Source of the DNA: Martelella alba | GTDB taxonomy: Bacteria > Pseudomonadota > Gammaproteobacteria > Enterobacterales > Enterobacteriaceae | DNA length: 64,000 nt | Reading direction: 5' to 3' | Assembly (NCBI RefSeq): GCF_005217455.1 | Contig: NZ_SZPQ01000002.1 | Location: 124,001-188,000, forward strand | Part shown: positions 28,036-38,042 of the stretch, one piece after another | Layout: each line of letters opens with the position of its first letter | How positions within the stretch are numbered: the stretch's first letter is position 1 | The notes under the pieces: generated by a model | What the model was told of the DNA's origin: nothing | The model's input: only the letters and a program-made list of their open reading frames with translations | Databases searched by the model: none | Made by a program: the position numbers and the translations under genes

Positions 28036-28798
28036 GAAACCCTAATGATTCATGGGGTAACACTAATAACACCTGTCTCTCTCTGTGACAAGGGCCTTAG
28101 CGTCAGAGGCCTAAAAAAAAACACGGCCGTTGGCCATCGCGTTGATATCCGTGTGAATAATGAAGTTATTTGCAAGTTTTATAGTCAAAATAATTCGAAT
28201 GGCATCGCGGCAACGCATCAACGCGCCGAAAGCCGAGTCAACTCAGTTACGGGCCGGGGGAACGCGAACAAATGCGAACCGCCGACGGCGAGATGTGGAG
28301 AGAGATAAAATGTCCATACTATTTATCATCGCAAGCGGCGCGTCGAACAAAACGGCAATTAAGGCGCATGGAAAACATAATTGACTGATATGTAATGACA
28401 AACCTATTCTCCGTCTATTATTGTCACTTAATAAGGGAAATATTACGCGGCTAATTTCCCAAACGCATTGCCATGCGTGTTGGCGACATCGCGATGATGT
28501 CAGTGACGCCCCTTTCGCGGACGCGCCGTCCAATGCCCCGCCCAGCGCCCCGTTCCCTACTGGCCACGCATTAGCCGACCTGTTGACGCCCCGTTCTTTC
28601 GGATTACCGGCATGTTGTTTCGCTCGCCAAATATCCGTACCATGGGCGCAAGGTTAACGTTTTGCCACGTCATGCAAACGAATTGTTAATGAAAAAACGA
28701 TGATTTTGGCCACCCATGTCATTGCTTAACGAAAGCATCTTAAAACGGTAACATTGACGTCTTTTTACCGTTGCTGAAAGGAGTCAGCTTGAACAAAT

Positions 28799-28814
28799 TG
28801 TGATTTAAATCATA
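28799..28814 (+). promoter_or_regulatory. CRP- or FNR-like site upstream of adhE
   Basis: TGTGATTTAAATCATA matches the CRP consensus TGTGA-N6-TCACA at nine of ten defined positions. Its inner palindrome TGATTTAAATCA also resembles an FNR box, lacking only the outermost bases. It is 271 bases before the adhE start. Either factor would suit an anaerobic fermentation gene; the sequence alone does not decide. Confidence 0.45.
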
Positions 28815-29084
28815 ATTTGGAGTGTCAATACTCTTTACTATTCCTACAAGTGATTTTTCTGGCGCGATCCGGCCTGGAGGGATCACGGTAAAACAGGGAA
28901 AAAAATCATCGGCGCTAACTGTTTGAACAAGCTCGTTAAGTAAAAAGCCATTTGTGCCACTGCCCAATCGTTTTTAACTGGATAAACTATCCTTAAAAAT
29001 CCGATTCACGACTGACATGGAAGGGTTTTCACTTAATGAGTTTAACAATTTAACCGAAAATTTAACACTTATTAGGAGAGCATT

Positions 29085-31802
29085 ATGGCTGTTACTAATG
29101 TCGCCGAACTCAATACCCTGCTGGAACGGGTAAAAAAAGCTCAGCGCGAATACGCCAACTTTACCCAGGAGCAGGTGGACAAGATTTTCCGCGCCGCCGC
29201 GCTTGCCGCCGCTGATGCCCGTATTCCCCTGGCCAAGATGGCCGTCGAAGAATCCGGTATGGGTATCGTGGAAGATAAGGTTATCAAAAACCATTTCGCT
29301 TCCGAATATATCTACAACGCTTATAAAGATGAAAAAACCTGCGGTATCCTGTCGCAGGATGATACCTTCGGCACCATCACCATCGCCGAACCCATCGGTA
29401 TCCTCTGCGGTATCGTGCCGACCACCAACCCCACCTCCACGGCGATCTTCAAGGCGCTTATCAGCCTGAAGACCCGTAACGGCATCGTCTTCTCGCCGCA
29501 CCCGCGCGCGAAGAAAGCCACCAACCAGGCCGCTGAAATCGTATTGAAAGCCGCCGTCGCCGCCGGCGCGCCGAAAGACATTATCGGCTGGATAGACGAA
29601 CCGAGCGTGGAATTGTCCAATCAACTGATGCATCATCCGCTGGTCAACCTCATCCTGGCCACCGGCGGACCGGGAATGGTCAAAGCCGCTTACAGCTCCG
29701 GCAAACCGGCCATCGGCGTCGGCGCGGGCAATACGCCGGTCGTGGTGGACGAAACAGCCGACATCAAACGGGTAGTGGCCTCGATACTCATGTCCAAAAC
29801 CTTTGATAACGGCGTTATTTGCGCGTCCGAACAATCCGTTATCGTGGTCGATGAAATTTATGATACGGTGCGCGAACGTTTCGCCAGCCACGGCGGTTAC
29901 ATGCTGCGCGGTCAGGAACTGGCGGCAGTGCAAAGCGTTATCCTGAAAAACGGCGCGCTGAACGCCGGGATCGTCGGGCAGCCGGCGGCCAAAATCGCCG
30001 CCATGGCCGGTGTTACCGTTCCAAGCAATACCAAGGTGCTTATCGGTGAAGTCACGGTGGTGGACGAATCCGAACCCTTCGCCCATGAAAAACTCTCGCC
30101 AATGTTGGCCATGTATCATGCCAAGAATTTTGAAGACGCGGTGGTGAAGGCGGAAAAACTGGTGGAAATGGGCGGTATCGGCCACACCTCCTGCTTGTAC
30201 ACCGACCAGGATAACCAGAACGAACGCGTGAACTACTTTGGCGAAAAGATGAAGACCGCGCGTATCCTCATCAATACGCCGGCGTCTCAAGGCGGTATCG
30301 GCGATTTGTATAACTTCAAGCTGGCTCCGTCCCTGACGCTGGGCTGCGGCTCCTGGGGCGGTAACTCGATTTCCGAGAATGTCGGGCCTAAACACCTGAT
30401 CAACACCAAAACCGTGGCCAAGCGAGCTGAAAATATGATGTGGCATAAGCTTCCCAAATCCATCTACTTCCGCCGCGGTTCGCTGCCCGTCGCGCTGGAC
30501 GAAGTCGCCGGCGATGGCGCCAAACGCGCTTTCGTCGTTACCGACCGTTATCTGTTCAACAATGGTTATGCCGACCAGGTCACCGATGTACTGAAAAAAC
30601 ACGGCATCGAAACCGAAGTGTTCTTCGAAGTCGAAGCGGATCCTACCCTGAGCATCGTTCGCAAAGGCGTAGAGCAGATCATGTCCTTCAAACCGGACAC
30701 CATTATCGCCTTAGGCGGCGGTTCGCCGATGGATGCCGCCAAGATCATGTGGGTGATGTACGAACATCCCGGCACTCCGTTTGAAGAACTGGCCTTGCGC
30801 TTCATGGATATCCGCAAACGGATCTACACCTTCCCGAAAATGGGTGTGAAAGCACGCATGATCGCTATCACCACCACGTCGGGCACCGGCTCGGAAGTGA
30901 CGCCGTTCGCGGTGGTCACCGATGACGCCACCGGCCAGAAATACCCGTTGGCGGACTATGCGCTGGTGCCGAATATGGCCATCGTCGACGCCAACCTGGT
31001 CATGAATATGCCTAAATCCCTGTGCGCCTTCGGCGGCCTGGACGCGGTGACCCATGCGCTGGAAGCCTATGTGTCCATCATGGCGACCGAGTTCTCTGAC
31101 GGACAGGCATTGCAGGCGGTAAAACTGCTTAAGGAATTCCTGCCGGCCAGCTACCATGAAGGGTCGAAAAACCCGGTGGCCCGCGAACGGGTGCATAACG
31201 CCGCCACCATTGCCGGTATCGCCTTCGCCAACGCCTTCCTGGGAGTCTGCCACTCCATGGCCCATAAACTGGGCTCGGAATTCCATATCCCCCATGGCTT
31301 GGCCAATGCGATGCTTATCGCCAATGTGATTCGTTATAACGCCAACGACAATCCCACCAAGCAGACGGCTTTCAGCCAGTATGACCGGCCGCAGGCGCGT
31401 CGCCGCTATGCGGAAGTCGCTGATCATTTGGGCCTGAGCCAACCGGGCGACCGCACGGCGCAGAAGATTGAACGTCTGCTGGGCTGGTTGGATGAGATCA
31501 AGGCCGATTTGGGCATTCCGGCCTCTATCCGGGAAGCCGGGGTGCAGGAAGCGGACTTTCTGGCGAAAGTGGACAAATTGTCCGAAGACGCCTTCGACGA
31601 CCAGTGCACCGGCGCCAATCCGCGTTATCCGCTGATTGCCGAACTCAAACAAATCCTGCTGGATACCTACTATGGACGTAAGTACGTCGAACCTTACGAA
31701 AGTGCGGTAGAAGCCGCCATCGCCCCCGCGCCCATCGAGTCGATCAAAGCGACGGTCGCCGAAGTCAAAGCGGAAAAGAAAGGCAAGAAAGTCACCAGTT
31801 GA
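29085..31802 (+). CDS. adhE: Bifunctional aldehyde-alcohol dehydrogenase AdhE
   Basis: Converts acetyl-CoA through acetaldehyde to ethanol with two NADH, the main fermentative electron sink; it assembles into spirosomes. The N-terminal half is a CoA-acylating aldehyde dehydrogenase with catalytic Cys246 in NGVICASEQS. The C-terminal half is an iron-dependent alcohol dehydrogenase with GGGSPMDAAK, GLDAVTHALEAY and the metal-ligand histidines around GVCHSMAHKLG and HIPHG. At 905 residues it is a little longer than the 891 of E. coli, from a Lys/Ala-rich C-terminal extension. AGGAG lies seven bases before the ATG. Confidence 0.98.
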   Translation: MAVTNVAELNTLLERVKKAQREYANFTQEQVDKIFRAAALAAADARIPLAKMAVEESGMGIVEDKVIKNHFASEYIYNAYKDEKTCGILSQDDTFGTITIAEPIGILCGIVPTTNPTSTAIFKALISLKTRNGIVFSPHPRAKKATNQAAEIVLKAAVAAGAPKDIIGWIDEPSVELSNQLMHHPLVNLILATGGPGMVKAAYSSGKPAIGVGAGNTPVVVDETADIKRVVASILMSKTFDNGVICASEQSVIVVDEIYDTVRERFASHGGYMLRGQELAAVQSVILKNGALNAGIVGQPAAKIAAMAGVTVPSNTKVLIGEVTVVDESEPFAHEKLSPMLAMYHAKNFEDAVVKAEKLVEMGGIGHTSCLYTDQDNQNERVNYFGEKMKTARILINTPASQGGIGDLYNFKLAPSLTLGCGSWGGNSISENVGPKHLINTKTVAKRAENMMWHKLPKSIYFRRGSLPVALDEVAGDGAKRAFVVTDRYLFNNGYADQVTDVLKKHGIETEVFFEVEADPTLSIVRKGVEQIMSFKPDTIIALGGGSPMDAAKIMWVMYEHPGTPFEELALRFMDIRKRIYTFPKMGVKARMIAITTTSGTGSEVTPFAVVTDDATGQKYPLADYALVPNMAIVDANLVMNMPKSLCAFGGLDAVTHALEAYVSIMATEFSDGQALQAVKLLKEFLPASYHEGSKNPVARERVHNAATIAGIAFANAFLGVCHSMAHKLGSEFHIPHGLANAMLIANVIRYNANDNPTKQTAFSQYDRPQARRRYAEVADHLGLSQPGDRTAQKIERLLGWLDEIKADLGIPASIREAGVQEADFLAKVDKLSEDAFDDQCTGANPRYPLIAELKQILLDTYYGRKYVEPYESAVEAAIAPAPIESIKATVAEVKAEKKGKKVTS

Positions 31803-31860
31803 TACGCTAACGTTCAACTGACTTTATGACCATTCCGCCCTCCGCGCCAGCGGGGGACGT

Positions 31861-31892
31861 ATCCAGGCTCCGAAAGGGGCCTGGATTTTTTT
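31861..31892 (+). terminator. Terminator after adhE
   Basis: A perfect eight-base stem ATCCAGGC (31861-31868) with GCCTGGAT (31879-31886), a ten-base loop and a T-tract to 31892. It lies 58 bases beyond the adhE stop codon. Confidence 0.9.
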
Positions 31893-32373
31893 CGGCCTTT
31901 TTTTATGCCCGGGCGGCATTTTCCACAATCCCGCCTCCCTTTCACGGCAACCCTCATTGTGCCAAAAACAAATTATACCGCCCGTAGCCAATGCATGGCC
32001 GAAGGGATGCACTCCCCTAGCCCATTAACCATAAAATGCTTCTTCGGCTCGTTTAGACGGCTTCTGTGGCCTATTGGGCGACGACGCCCGTCTGTCCTTT
32101 CCACATTGAAACCGAACATGCCCTTGCCGCGAAAGCATGCTTTTTACGCGCGCCCGGCCAGAGACGGCGGTATCGAAAATGCCGGCGCCGTCCCTGGCGA
32201 TGACCGGCGTCAGGGACGCGACCAGACCTTGAACGCACGAGATGTCAAACAGCGGCGGAAAAATCAGGCGCCGACAGTCAAATCCGCGGCCCATGGCCCC
32301 AGAACGGCGCCAGGCGCGTCTATGGCGATGTGGCGAGCCAGTGGGCTTGCGCTAAGTCGGAAAACCGTCTGAC

Positions 32374-32545
32374 GCCGGCCTGGTTGTCTTACCATGGCCG
32401 GTTAGCGACCCATTCGTCGTGAGCAAATGGGCATTACCAATGACGGACTTTCGGTAAGCGACAGGATGCCTCCCCTGCCTAGCCGTGCATATAACCGACA
32501 CGGTGACTGGGTGAGCGAACGCGGCCGACAAAGAGACAACAAGGC
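32374..32545 (+). repeat. Degenerate intergenic repeat, copy C
   Basis: The most diverged copy. The 5' part keeps GCGACCCATTCGTCG in the place of ACAAATTCGTCG, and the 3' part keeps GGTGACTGGGTGAGCGAACG followed by CGGCCGACAAAGAGACAAC, aligning with the same block order as copies A and B. The termini are hard to place. Confidence 0.4.
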
Positions 32546-32814
32546 GGTTTCCCCCTATAAGTTCATCACCTGGAATTACAGGCGGCCCACCGCCACGCCA
32601 TGAGTTTGTCGGCATTTCTCCCCCTCTCCCCACGAATAAAATAAAGTGGCGTCATTTGTTTTTACAAACCGGCATCACAACGGTTCGCCAATGTTCGCCC
32701 ATACCGGTTTATCCGAGTTGATTTGCCCGAGAACCTGTATGGCCTAGCCAACCCGCGCAAAAGACCGCTGTGTTTAAACTACTGTTATAAGATCGCAAAT
32801 TTTTTCAAGATATA

Positions 32815-33006
32815 TACTCTCAATAATTCACGTTGTGGGATGGCGGCGGCACCGCGACAAATTCGTCGGCGACGAATGTGAACCGCCAACCCGCCTTAGG
32901 TGTGAGACGAATGTCTCCGCATTCATCCATGGGAACATGACCGCTACCTGACTGAGGTGACTGAACACCGCCGACAATGAGGCAACGAGAAGTATGACAG
33001 GTATAA
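32815..33006 (+). repeat. Degenerate intergenic repeat, copy B
   Basis: It begins CAATAATTCACGTTGTGG and ends GAGGCAACGAGAAGTATGAC AGGTATAATG, with the shared internal blocks GACAAATTCGTCGGCGACGA, ACCGCCAAC and TGACTGAGGTGACTGAAC. It has the same orientation as copies A, C and D and lies about 230 bases upstream of hns. Confidence 0.6.
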
Positions 33007-33233
33007 TGAAATGCACTGTGCAATATGCGCTCCATTATGTGTCCACACCGGAAATCGCAGCCTGGTGAATCAATTTGTCATTACCGGCCCAAGGCATATA
33101 TTTAGCCCTGCGCGGCGGCGGGGTTAAAAAAAAGATTATTTTTTACCTTACTTACAAACTAGCTATTGCAGAAAAGAAACTACCGCTCTATTATTACTCC
33201 GACGCCCCATTTATATTATTCGAGATTAGGACA

Positions 33234-33641
33234 ATGAGCGAAGCACTTAAAATTCTTAACAACATCCGAACTCTGCGTGCGCAAGCCAGAGAATGTACTC
33301 TTGAAACTCTGGAAGAAATGCTGGAGAAACTTGAGGTCGTTGTCAATGAACGCCGTGAGGAAGACAGCCAGGCACAGGCGGAAATCGAAGAACGCACGCG
33401 CAAATTACAACAATACCGTGAAATGCTGATTGCTGATGGTATCGATCCGAATGAATTGCTGCAGACCATGAACGCGTCTAAAGCAACGGGTAAAACCAAA
33501 CGCGCGGCACGTCCGGCCAAATATCAATATGTCGATGAAAATGGTGAAACCAAAACCTGGACCGGCCAAGGCCGTACTCCGGCGGTCATCAAAAAATCCA
33601 TCGAAGAAGAAGGCAAAACGCTGGACGATTTCCTGTTGTAA
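33234..33641 (+). CDS. hns: Nucleoid-associated silencing protein H-NS
   Basis: Binds and bridges AT-rich DNA, silencing horizontally acquired and stress genes. The 135-residue chain has the N-terminal coiled-coil oligomerisation region (about 1-65), a flexible Lys-rich linker (about 80-95) and the C-terminal DNA-binding domain with TWTGQGRTP (108-116), whose QGR core inserts in the minor groove. The frame is open upstream to 33075, but AGG four bases before the ATG at 33234 and the conserved [17 protein letters not shown] start decide it. It is followed by a strong terminator. Confidence 0.98.
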   Translation: MSEALKILNNIRTLRAQARECTLETLEEMLEKLEVVVNERREEDSQAQAEIEERTRKLQQYREMLIADGIDPNELLQTMNASKATGKTKRAARPAKYQYVDENGETKTWTGQGRTPAVIKKSIEEEGKTLDDFLL

Positions 33642-33665
33642 CCTCCCGTTTGCCCTATAAAGAGA

Positions 33666-33698
33666 ATGCCCGTTGATTTTTTATACGGGCGTTTTTTT
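33666..33698 (+). terminator. Terminator after hns
   Basis: The stem GCCCGT (33668-33673) with ACGGGC (33685-33690), extended by A-T and T-G pairs, is followed by seven T (33692-33698). It starts about 25 bases after the hns stop codon. Confidence 0.88.
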
Positions 33699-34210
33699 AC
33701 GGTTCCTAGCGATTTCCCTCGCGGTTGTTTGATCATGTCCACGTTATCCCGCTGCAACCCGTCATCCTCTTGCATAGCGACATTATTTCGCCAGCTAAGT
33801 TCATAAACTGTGTATGCTCTTCATACCTGGGGTGGCTTGTTTGCCGATGGCGTTTGTTCGCCCCAACCACAGTGTTGTTTCCGCTTGTGCTAATGATCAC
33901 CGACAAGATGCGCCTTATGGGAAACCCGCCGTTAACGGGTCACGGGTCCCCGGCGGATTTGTCCTGCTGAATTCTAATTATTTAATGAAAAATGTTTTGC
34001 TCACATTTCATACTGCGCTCTAAATAAGCCAATGCGCATCAGGGCGGCACTGCGCAACGGTATCGGTATGCCTAGAGGTATGACAAGGCATCATTTGGCA
34101 AGCACCGGTAAGCGACTTGAGGCGCTATCACGCCCGTTATTCCCGATAGGGATTCCCGGCGGCCCTTCAATCCCCTTGGACCGCACAAATACCGGCGATG
34201 GCCGGAGCAA
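33699..34210. other. Spacer between hns and the galU-ugd cluster
   Basis: About 510 bases between convergent units. In E. coli galU is next to hns. I see no gene, repeat copy or structure here apart from the two terminators at its ends. Confidence 0.4.
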
Positions 34211-34236
34211 TAAAAAAAGCGGCCCGAAAGCCGCTT
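34211..34236 (-). terminator. Terminator after the UDP-glucuronate epimerase gene
   Basis: On the minus strand AAGCGGC and GCCGCTT form a perfect seven-base stem with a six-base loop, followed by seven T (complement of the A-run 34212-34218). It closes the galU-ugd-epimerase cluster. Confidence 0.9.
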
Positions 34237-34270
34237 GCTACCTCAATCGAAACCACATTGCCCCAATGCG

Positions 34271-35278
34271 TCAACGATGGTAATAATTGCGAAACCAATT
34301 GACAAAATGACTTATTCCTTCAGCAATGGACGTTTGCGGCTTAAAACCGATAACGTTATACAATGCTCCGGTATCGGCGCTGGTCTCCAGCACATCGCCG
34401 GGCTGCATCGGCATAAAGTTCTTGACGGCGACAATGCCCAAAGCGTTTTCCAGCGCCTGGATGTATTCCATCAATTTGACCGGCCGACTGTTGCCGATAT
34501 TATATACGCGATAAGGCGCCGAACTGGTTGCGGGCGATCCGCCTTCCACCGTCCAATCCGGATCGGCCGTCGGAATGACATTCTGCAGACGGACAACCGC
34601 CTCAACGATATCATCGATAAAAGTAAAGTCGCGACGCATTTCACCATGGTTATAAACATCGATAGCGCGACCGGCCAGCATCGCATCGGTGAATTTGAAA
34701 AGCGCCATATCGGGGCGCCCCCAGGGACCATACACGGTAAAAAAGCGTAAACCCGTGGTAGGCAGCCGATACAGGTGGGAATAAGTGTGTGACATTAATT
34801 CATTGGACTTTTTGGTCGCGGCATATAACGACACAGGATGGTCCACAGAGTCATCGGTGGAAAACGGAATTTTGCGGTTCAAGCCGTAAACCGAGCTGGA
34901 AGACGCATAAAGCAAATGCGCTACGTTGTTGTGTCGGCAACCCTCCAGGATATTCAAATGACCGATCAGATTGGATTGCGCGTAAGAGAAAGGATTTTCC
35001 AGCGAATAACGCACGCCGGCCTGAGCGCCAAGATGAATGACCCGCTGGAACTTCTCGCGCAAGAATAAATCAGCCATTCCCTGGGTATCAGCCAAGTCCA
35101 GTTTATAAAAACTGAAGCTTCGCTTATCATTCAAACGCGCCAGCCGTGCTTGTTTCAGACGGACATCGTAATAATCATTGAGATTGTCGATCCCCGTGAC
35201 CTGATGGCCGTCAGCGAGCAACCGCTCGCTGACGTGAAAACCAATAAACCCCGCGGCACCGGTTACCAGAAATTTCAT
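34271..35278 (-). CDS. UDP-glucuronate 4-epimerase (NAD-dependent epimerase)
   Basis: Extended short-chain dehydrogenase that interconverts UDP-glucuronate and UDP-galacturonate for surface polysaccharide. The 335 residues carry the NAD-binding GAAGFIG (7-13), SSSSVYG and the catalytic Tyr152-x3-Lys156 pair. The insert YYDVRLKQARL after the first Rossmann repeat, HLGAQAGVRYS, and the GEMRRDFTFIDDIVEAV block are typical of the glucuronate (rather than glucose) epimerases. It lies eight bases after ugd, which supplies its substrate, so the pathway assignment is supported by context. A role in capsule or LPS core is inference. Confidence 0.9.
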   Translation of the reverse strand: MKFLVTGAAGFIGFHVSERLLADGHQVTGIDNLNDYYDVRLKQARLARLNDKRSFSFYKLDLADTQGMADLFLREKFQRVIHLGAQAGVRYSLENPFSYAQSNLIGHLNILEGCRHNNVAHLLYASSSSVYGLNRKIPFSTDDSVDHPVSLYAATKKSNELMSHTYSHLYRLPTTGLRFFTVYGPWGRPDMALFKFTDAMLAGRAIDVYNHGEMRRDFTFIDDIVEAVVRLQNVIPTADPDWTVEGGSPATSSAPYRVYNIGNSRPVKLMEYIQALENALGIVAVKNFMPMQPGDVLETSADTGALYNVIGFKPQTSIAEGISHFVNWFRNYYHR

Positions 35279-35286
35279 GTGGCCTC

Positions 35287-36630
35287 TTATTTATAGGAAG
35301 TGATCGACGCTCCCCGTCCAATGCCGTAATAAGTGATGCCCCGACCGGCCAGACGCTCCGGATCGTACAAATTCCGACCGTCAAAAATCACCGGCTGCTT
35401 TAACGCCGATTTGATAAGGTCAAAATCAGGGGCACGGAAACTTTGCCATTCAGTGCAAATAATCAATGCTTCGGCGCCATGCAAGGCAGATTCTTTGGTT
35501 CCCATCAACCGCAAATCATCGCGATGGCCGTAAATACGTTGGGTCTCATCCATGGCTTCCGGATCAAACGCCTGAATATCCGCTCCCGCCCGCCATAGTG
35601 TTTCCATCAGTACGCGACTGGACGCCTCGCGCATGTCATCGGTGTTGGGTTTGAACGACAATCCCCATAACGCGAAAGTTTTGCCTTGAAGATTTTCGCC
35701 GAAATGCCGTTTGATAAATTCAGGCAGTTTACTTTTCTGCTGATAGTTGACATCCTCGACCGCCTGCAAGAGCTTCGGCTGATAGCCGATGTGTTCGGCG
35801 GTGCGAATGAGCGCCTGGACATCCTTGGGAAAACAGGAACCGCCGTAACCGCAACCGGGATAAATAAAGTGATACCCAATGCGGGAATCCGAACCGATAC
35901 CTTGACGCACTTTTTCCACATCCGCGCCCAGCAGTTCGGCCAGATTGGATATTTCATTCATGAAACTGATTTTGGTCGCCAACATACAATTCGCGGCATA
36001 TTTGGTCAATTCAGCGCTGCGGATATCCATCAGGATCATGCGGTCATGATTGCGGTTGAAAGGCTCGTATAACTCTCTAAGCAATTCCACCACCGCCTCA
36101 TTGTCGGTGCCGACCACAATACGTTCCGGACGCATGCAATCGGCGACGGCAGCGCCCTCTTTGAGGAACTCAGGGTTAGACACCACATCGAAGGTCAGAT
36201 TGCTGTCCCTGGCGCTCAGAGTTTCCTGCATCACGGCGCGAACCTTATCCGCCGTTCCGACCGGCACGGTGGATTTGTCCAGAACGACTTTGTGTTCCTG
36301 CATATGCTGGGCGATGGTTCTCGCCACCGCGGTCACGTATTTCAGATCCGCGGAACCATCCTCGTCGGGCGGCGTTCCCACCGCGATAAACTGCATCACG
36401 CCATGGTTGACGCCGGCCTGGGCATCAGTCGTGAACTGCAGTCGGCCGGCTTCATGGTTCTGCTGCACCAACGGCGTTAAACCGGGTTCGTAGATCGGGA
36501 TATTCCCTTTTTTCAGATTCTCGACTTTCTTCTCGTCGACATCCACGCAAAGTACATCATGACCGACTTCAGCCAATACCGCAGCTTGCACCAACCCCAC
36601 ATATCCGATACCAAATACAGTCACTTTCAT
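35287..36630 (-). CDS. ugd: UDP-glucose 6-dehydrogenase
   Basis: Oxidises UDP-glucose to UDP-glucuronate with two NAD+. The 447-residue protein has the Rossmann motif GIGYVGL (7-13), the catalytic Cys266 in [12 protein letters not shown], and the C-terminal UDP-binding domain ([16 protein letters not shown]). It belongs to the longer form of about 450 residues (as in TuaD and many Enterobacterales next to galU), not the 388-residue E. coli Ugd. It sits between galU, which makes UDP-glucose, and the epimerase, which uses its product. Confidence 0.95.
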   Translation of the reverse strand: MKVTVFGIGYVGLVQAAVLAEVGHDVLCVDVDEKKVENLKKGNIPIYEPGLTPLVQQNHEAGRLQFTTDAQAGVNHGVMQFIAVGTPPDEDGSADLKYVTAVARTIAQHMQEHKVVLDKSTVPVGTADKVRAVMQETLSARDSNLTFDVVSNPEFLKEGAAVADCMRPERIVVGTDNEAVVELLRELYEPFNRNHDRMILMDIRSAELTKYAANCMLATKISFMNEISNLAELLGADVEKVRQGIGSDSRIGYHFIYPGCGYGGSCFPKDVQALIRTAEHIGYQPKLLQAVEDVNYQQKSKLPEFIKRHFGENLQGKTFALWGLSFKPNTDDMREASSRVLMETLWRAGADIQAFDPEAMDETQRIYGHRDDLRLMGTKESALHGAEALIICTEWQSFRAPDFDLIKSALKQPVIFDGRNLYDPERLAGRGITYYGIGRGASITSYK

Positions 36631-36676
36631 GTTGTCAATCCCGGTTAAAATTTAGCCCCAAAAAAGGTTAACGCCG

Positions 36677-37579
36677 TCATTCCACAACGGTTTCTTTCAG
36701 CCATTGGGCGAATTCTTTCCCAAGGGTGTCGTGGCGGATGCCATATTCGACGAAAGCTTCCATATACCCCAGTTTATTGCCGCAGTCGTGACTCAGCCCT
36801 TTGAGGTGATAGGCTTCCACCGTTTCTTTTTCCATCAGCAATGCGATGGCGTCGGTCAATTGGATCTCGTTACCGGCGCCCGGGGGCGTTTTTTCCAGCA
36901 GCGACCAGATACTGGAGGACAAGACATAGCGGCCCACCACCGCCAGATTGGAAGGCGCTTCGTCCGCCGCCGGTTTTTCCACCACGTTCACCATGGGCGC
37001 GCTGTCGCCGGGTTTAAGTTCCGCGCCCTGGCAATCCACTACGCCATAGTTGGTTACATCGGCGACGGGTTCGACCATGATCTGGCTGCGCCCGGTTTCG
37101 TTGAAACGGGACAACATTTCACTCAAGTTGTCCCGTTTCAGGTCGGATTCGTATTCATCGATAATCACATCCGGCAACACGACCGCCACCGGTTCGTCGC
37201 CCACCAGCGGATACGCGCACAAGACGGCGTGGCCAAGGCCTTTCGCCAACCCTTGGCGGACCTGCATGATAGTGACATGAGGCGGACAGATGGCCTGAAT
37301 TTCAGCCAGCAATTGCCGTTTTACACGTTTTTCCAACATGGCTTCCAGCTCAAAGCTGGTGTCGAAATGGTTTTCAATGGAGTTTTTGGAAGAATGGGTG
37401 ACCAGGATAATTTCGTTGATTCCGGCGGCGATACATTCATTTACCACATATTGGATTAGCGGCTTATCAACCAGAGGCAGCATCTCTTTCGGAATGGCTT
37501 TTGTCGCCGGCAGCATTCGTGTCCCCAATCCCGCCACCGGGATTACCGCTTTTTTCACTTTGCTCTTATTCACAGACAT
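36677..37579 (-). CDS. galU: UTP-glucose-1-phosphate uridylyltransferase
   Basis: Makes UDP-glucose, the donor for LPS core, capsule, trehalose and membrane-derived oligosaccharides. The 300-residue chain carries the nucleotidyltransferase motif [12 protein letters not shown] (17-28), [13 protein letters not shown], the catalytic VVEKP segment and [14 protein letters not shown]. The ATG at 37579 is used; a TTG directly before it leaves no room for the AGAGAGG ribosome-binding site. The gap to ugd is 46 bases, so the three genes probably form an operon. Confidence 0.97.
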   Translation of the reverse strand: MSVNKSKVKKAVIPVAGLGTRMLPATKAIPKEMLPLVDKPLIQYVVNECIAAGINEIILVTHSSKNSIENHFDTSFELEAMLEKRVKRQLLAEIQAICPPHVTIMQVRQGLAKGLGHAVLCAYPLVGDEPVAVVLPDVIIDEYESDLKRDNLSEMLSRFNETGRSQIMVEPVADVTNYGVVDCQGAELKPGDSAPMVNVVEKPAADEAPSNLAVVGRYVLSSSIWSLLEKTPPGAGNEIQLTDAIALLMEKETVEAYHLKGLSHDCGNKLGYMEAFVEYGIRHDTLGKEFAQWLKETVVE

Positions 37580-38042
37580 CAACCACCTCTCTCATCTTGT
37601 CAAGATATTCATTTGACGTAAAGTCAGTCCTGGCAGGCGCCGGGGCACAGCCGCTTCGCACGCCCATCGCGCGGCTAAACCGGCAAAGCCCGCACTGTTC
37701 CCTCAGGACGTCAAGCGTCGGCCGGGGCCAGAATGGCAAGCAAAATAGCCCAATGGACAAGGCTTTCATACCCTCGATAATTCAAGCCGCTCCACTCAGG
37801 CGACTCAAGAACGAATTCATCGGGAACGAATACGAACCCGGCCTCCGAAAAGACGATTTGAAGTATCTCGGGCAGATCTGTTTTTAAACTCATTAAGTAT
37901 ATCATTTAAAGTCGGCGACGCGCGATCATAGGCAGGAAACGATTAAAAAAATAGGATAATTACCCAATCCTATAAGAGCTTAAAAAAGAAAGGCTTGGAT
38001 ACTTTCTAACCTGCCGGCGCCTCAGCTGTTTTCGGCGGGAAG
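37580..38042. other. Spacer upstream of galU with a repeat fragment
   Basis: About 460 bases between galU and rssB, both on the minus strand. Besides the repeat fragment at 37765 and the likely galU promoter I see no gene; the short frames have no homology. Confidence 0.4.
37765..37850 (+). repeat. Degenerate intergenic repeat, copy D (5' part)
   Basis: CTCGATAATTCAAGCCGCTC and then GAACGAATTCATCGGGAACG align with the left half of copies A and B (AATAATTCAAGTTGC, then ACAAATTCGTCG). The right half with the CTGGGGTGAGC block is missing, so this is a truncated copy. Confidence 0.45.

Larger units (their letters stand above)
27313..29084. other. Long gene-free spacer between oppA and adhE
   Basis: About 1.77 kb between divergent oppA and adhE. 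E. coli has ychE (a MarC-type membrane protein gene) here; I find no trace of it. Short open frames (for example near 27447, 28045 and 28243) have no recognisable product and overlap each other on opposite strands. The spacer holds one copy of a degenerate repeat (27849-28035), a CRP/FNR-like site near 28799 and presumably the adhE and oppA promoters. It may be the remains of deleted genes. Confidence 0.5.
31893..33233. other. Gene-free spacer between adhE and hns
   Basis: About 1.3 kb. E. coli has tdk (thymidine kinase) and ychG here; I recognise neither. Open frames at 31905-32372 and 32352-32633 lack homology, overlap each other on opposite strands and lack good ribosome-binding sites. Two degenerate repeat copies (32374-32545 and 32815-33006) lie in it. 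The last 150 bases, AT-rich, should carry the hns promoter. Confidence 0.5.

Noticed and set aside
28974-30602. A 542-codon open frame on the minus strand opposite adhE
   Set aside because: It is a shadow of adhE: high third-position GC in the real gene removes stops from this frame. The protein lacks any recognisable domain and adhE is unmistakable.
31905-32633. Overlapping frames on opposite strands in the adhE-hns spacer
   Set aside because: They have no homology, no good ribosome-binding site, and they cover repeat copy C. I treat the stretch as non-coding.
33075-33233. N-terminal extension of hns by 53 codons
   Set aside because: The added residues are not part of the H-NS family, cover the promoter, and the real ATG has a ribosome-binding site.
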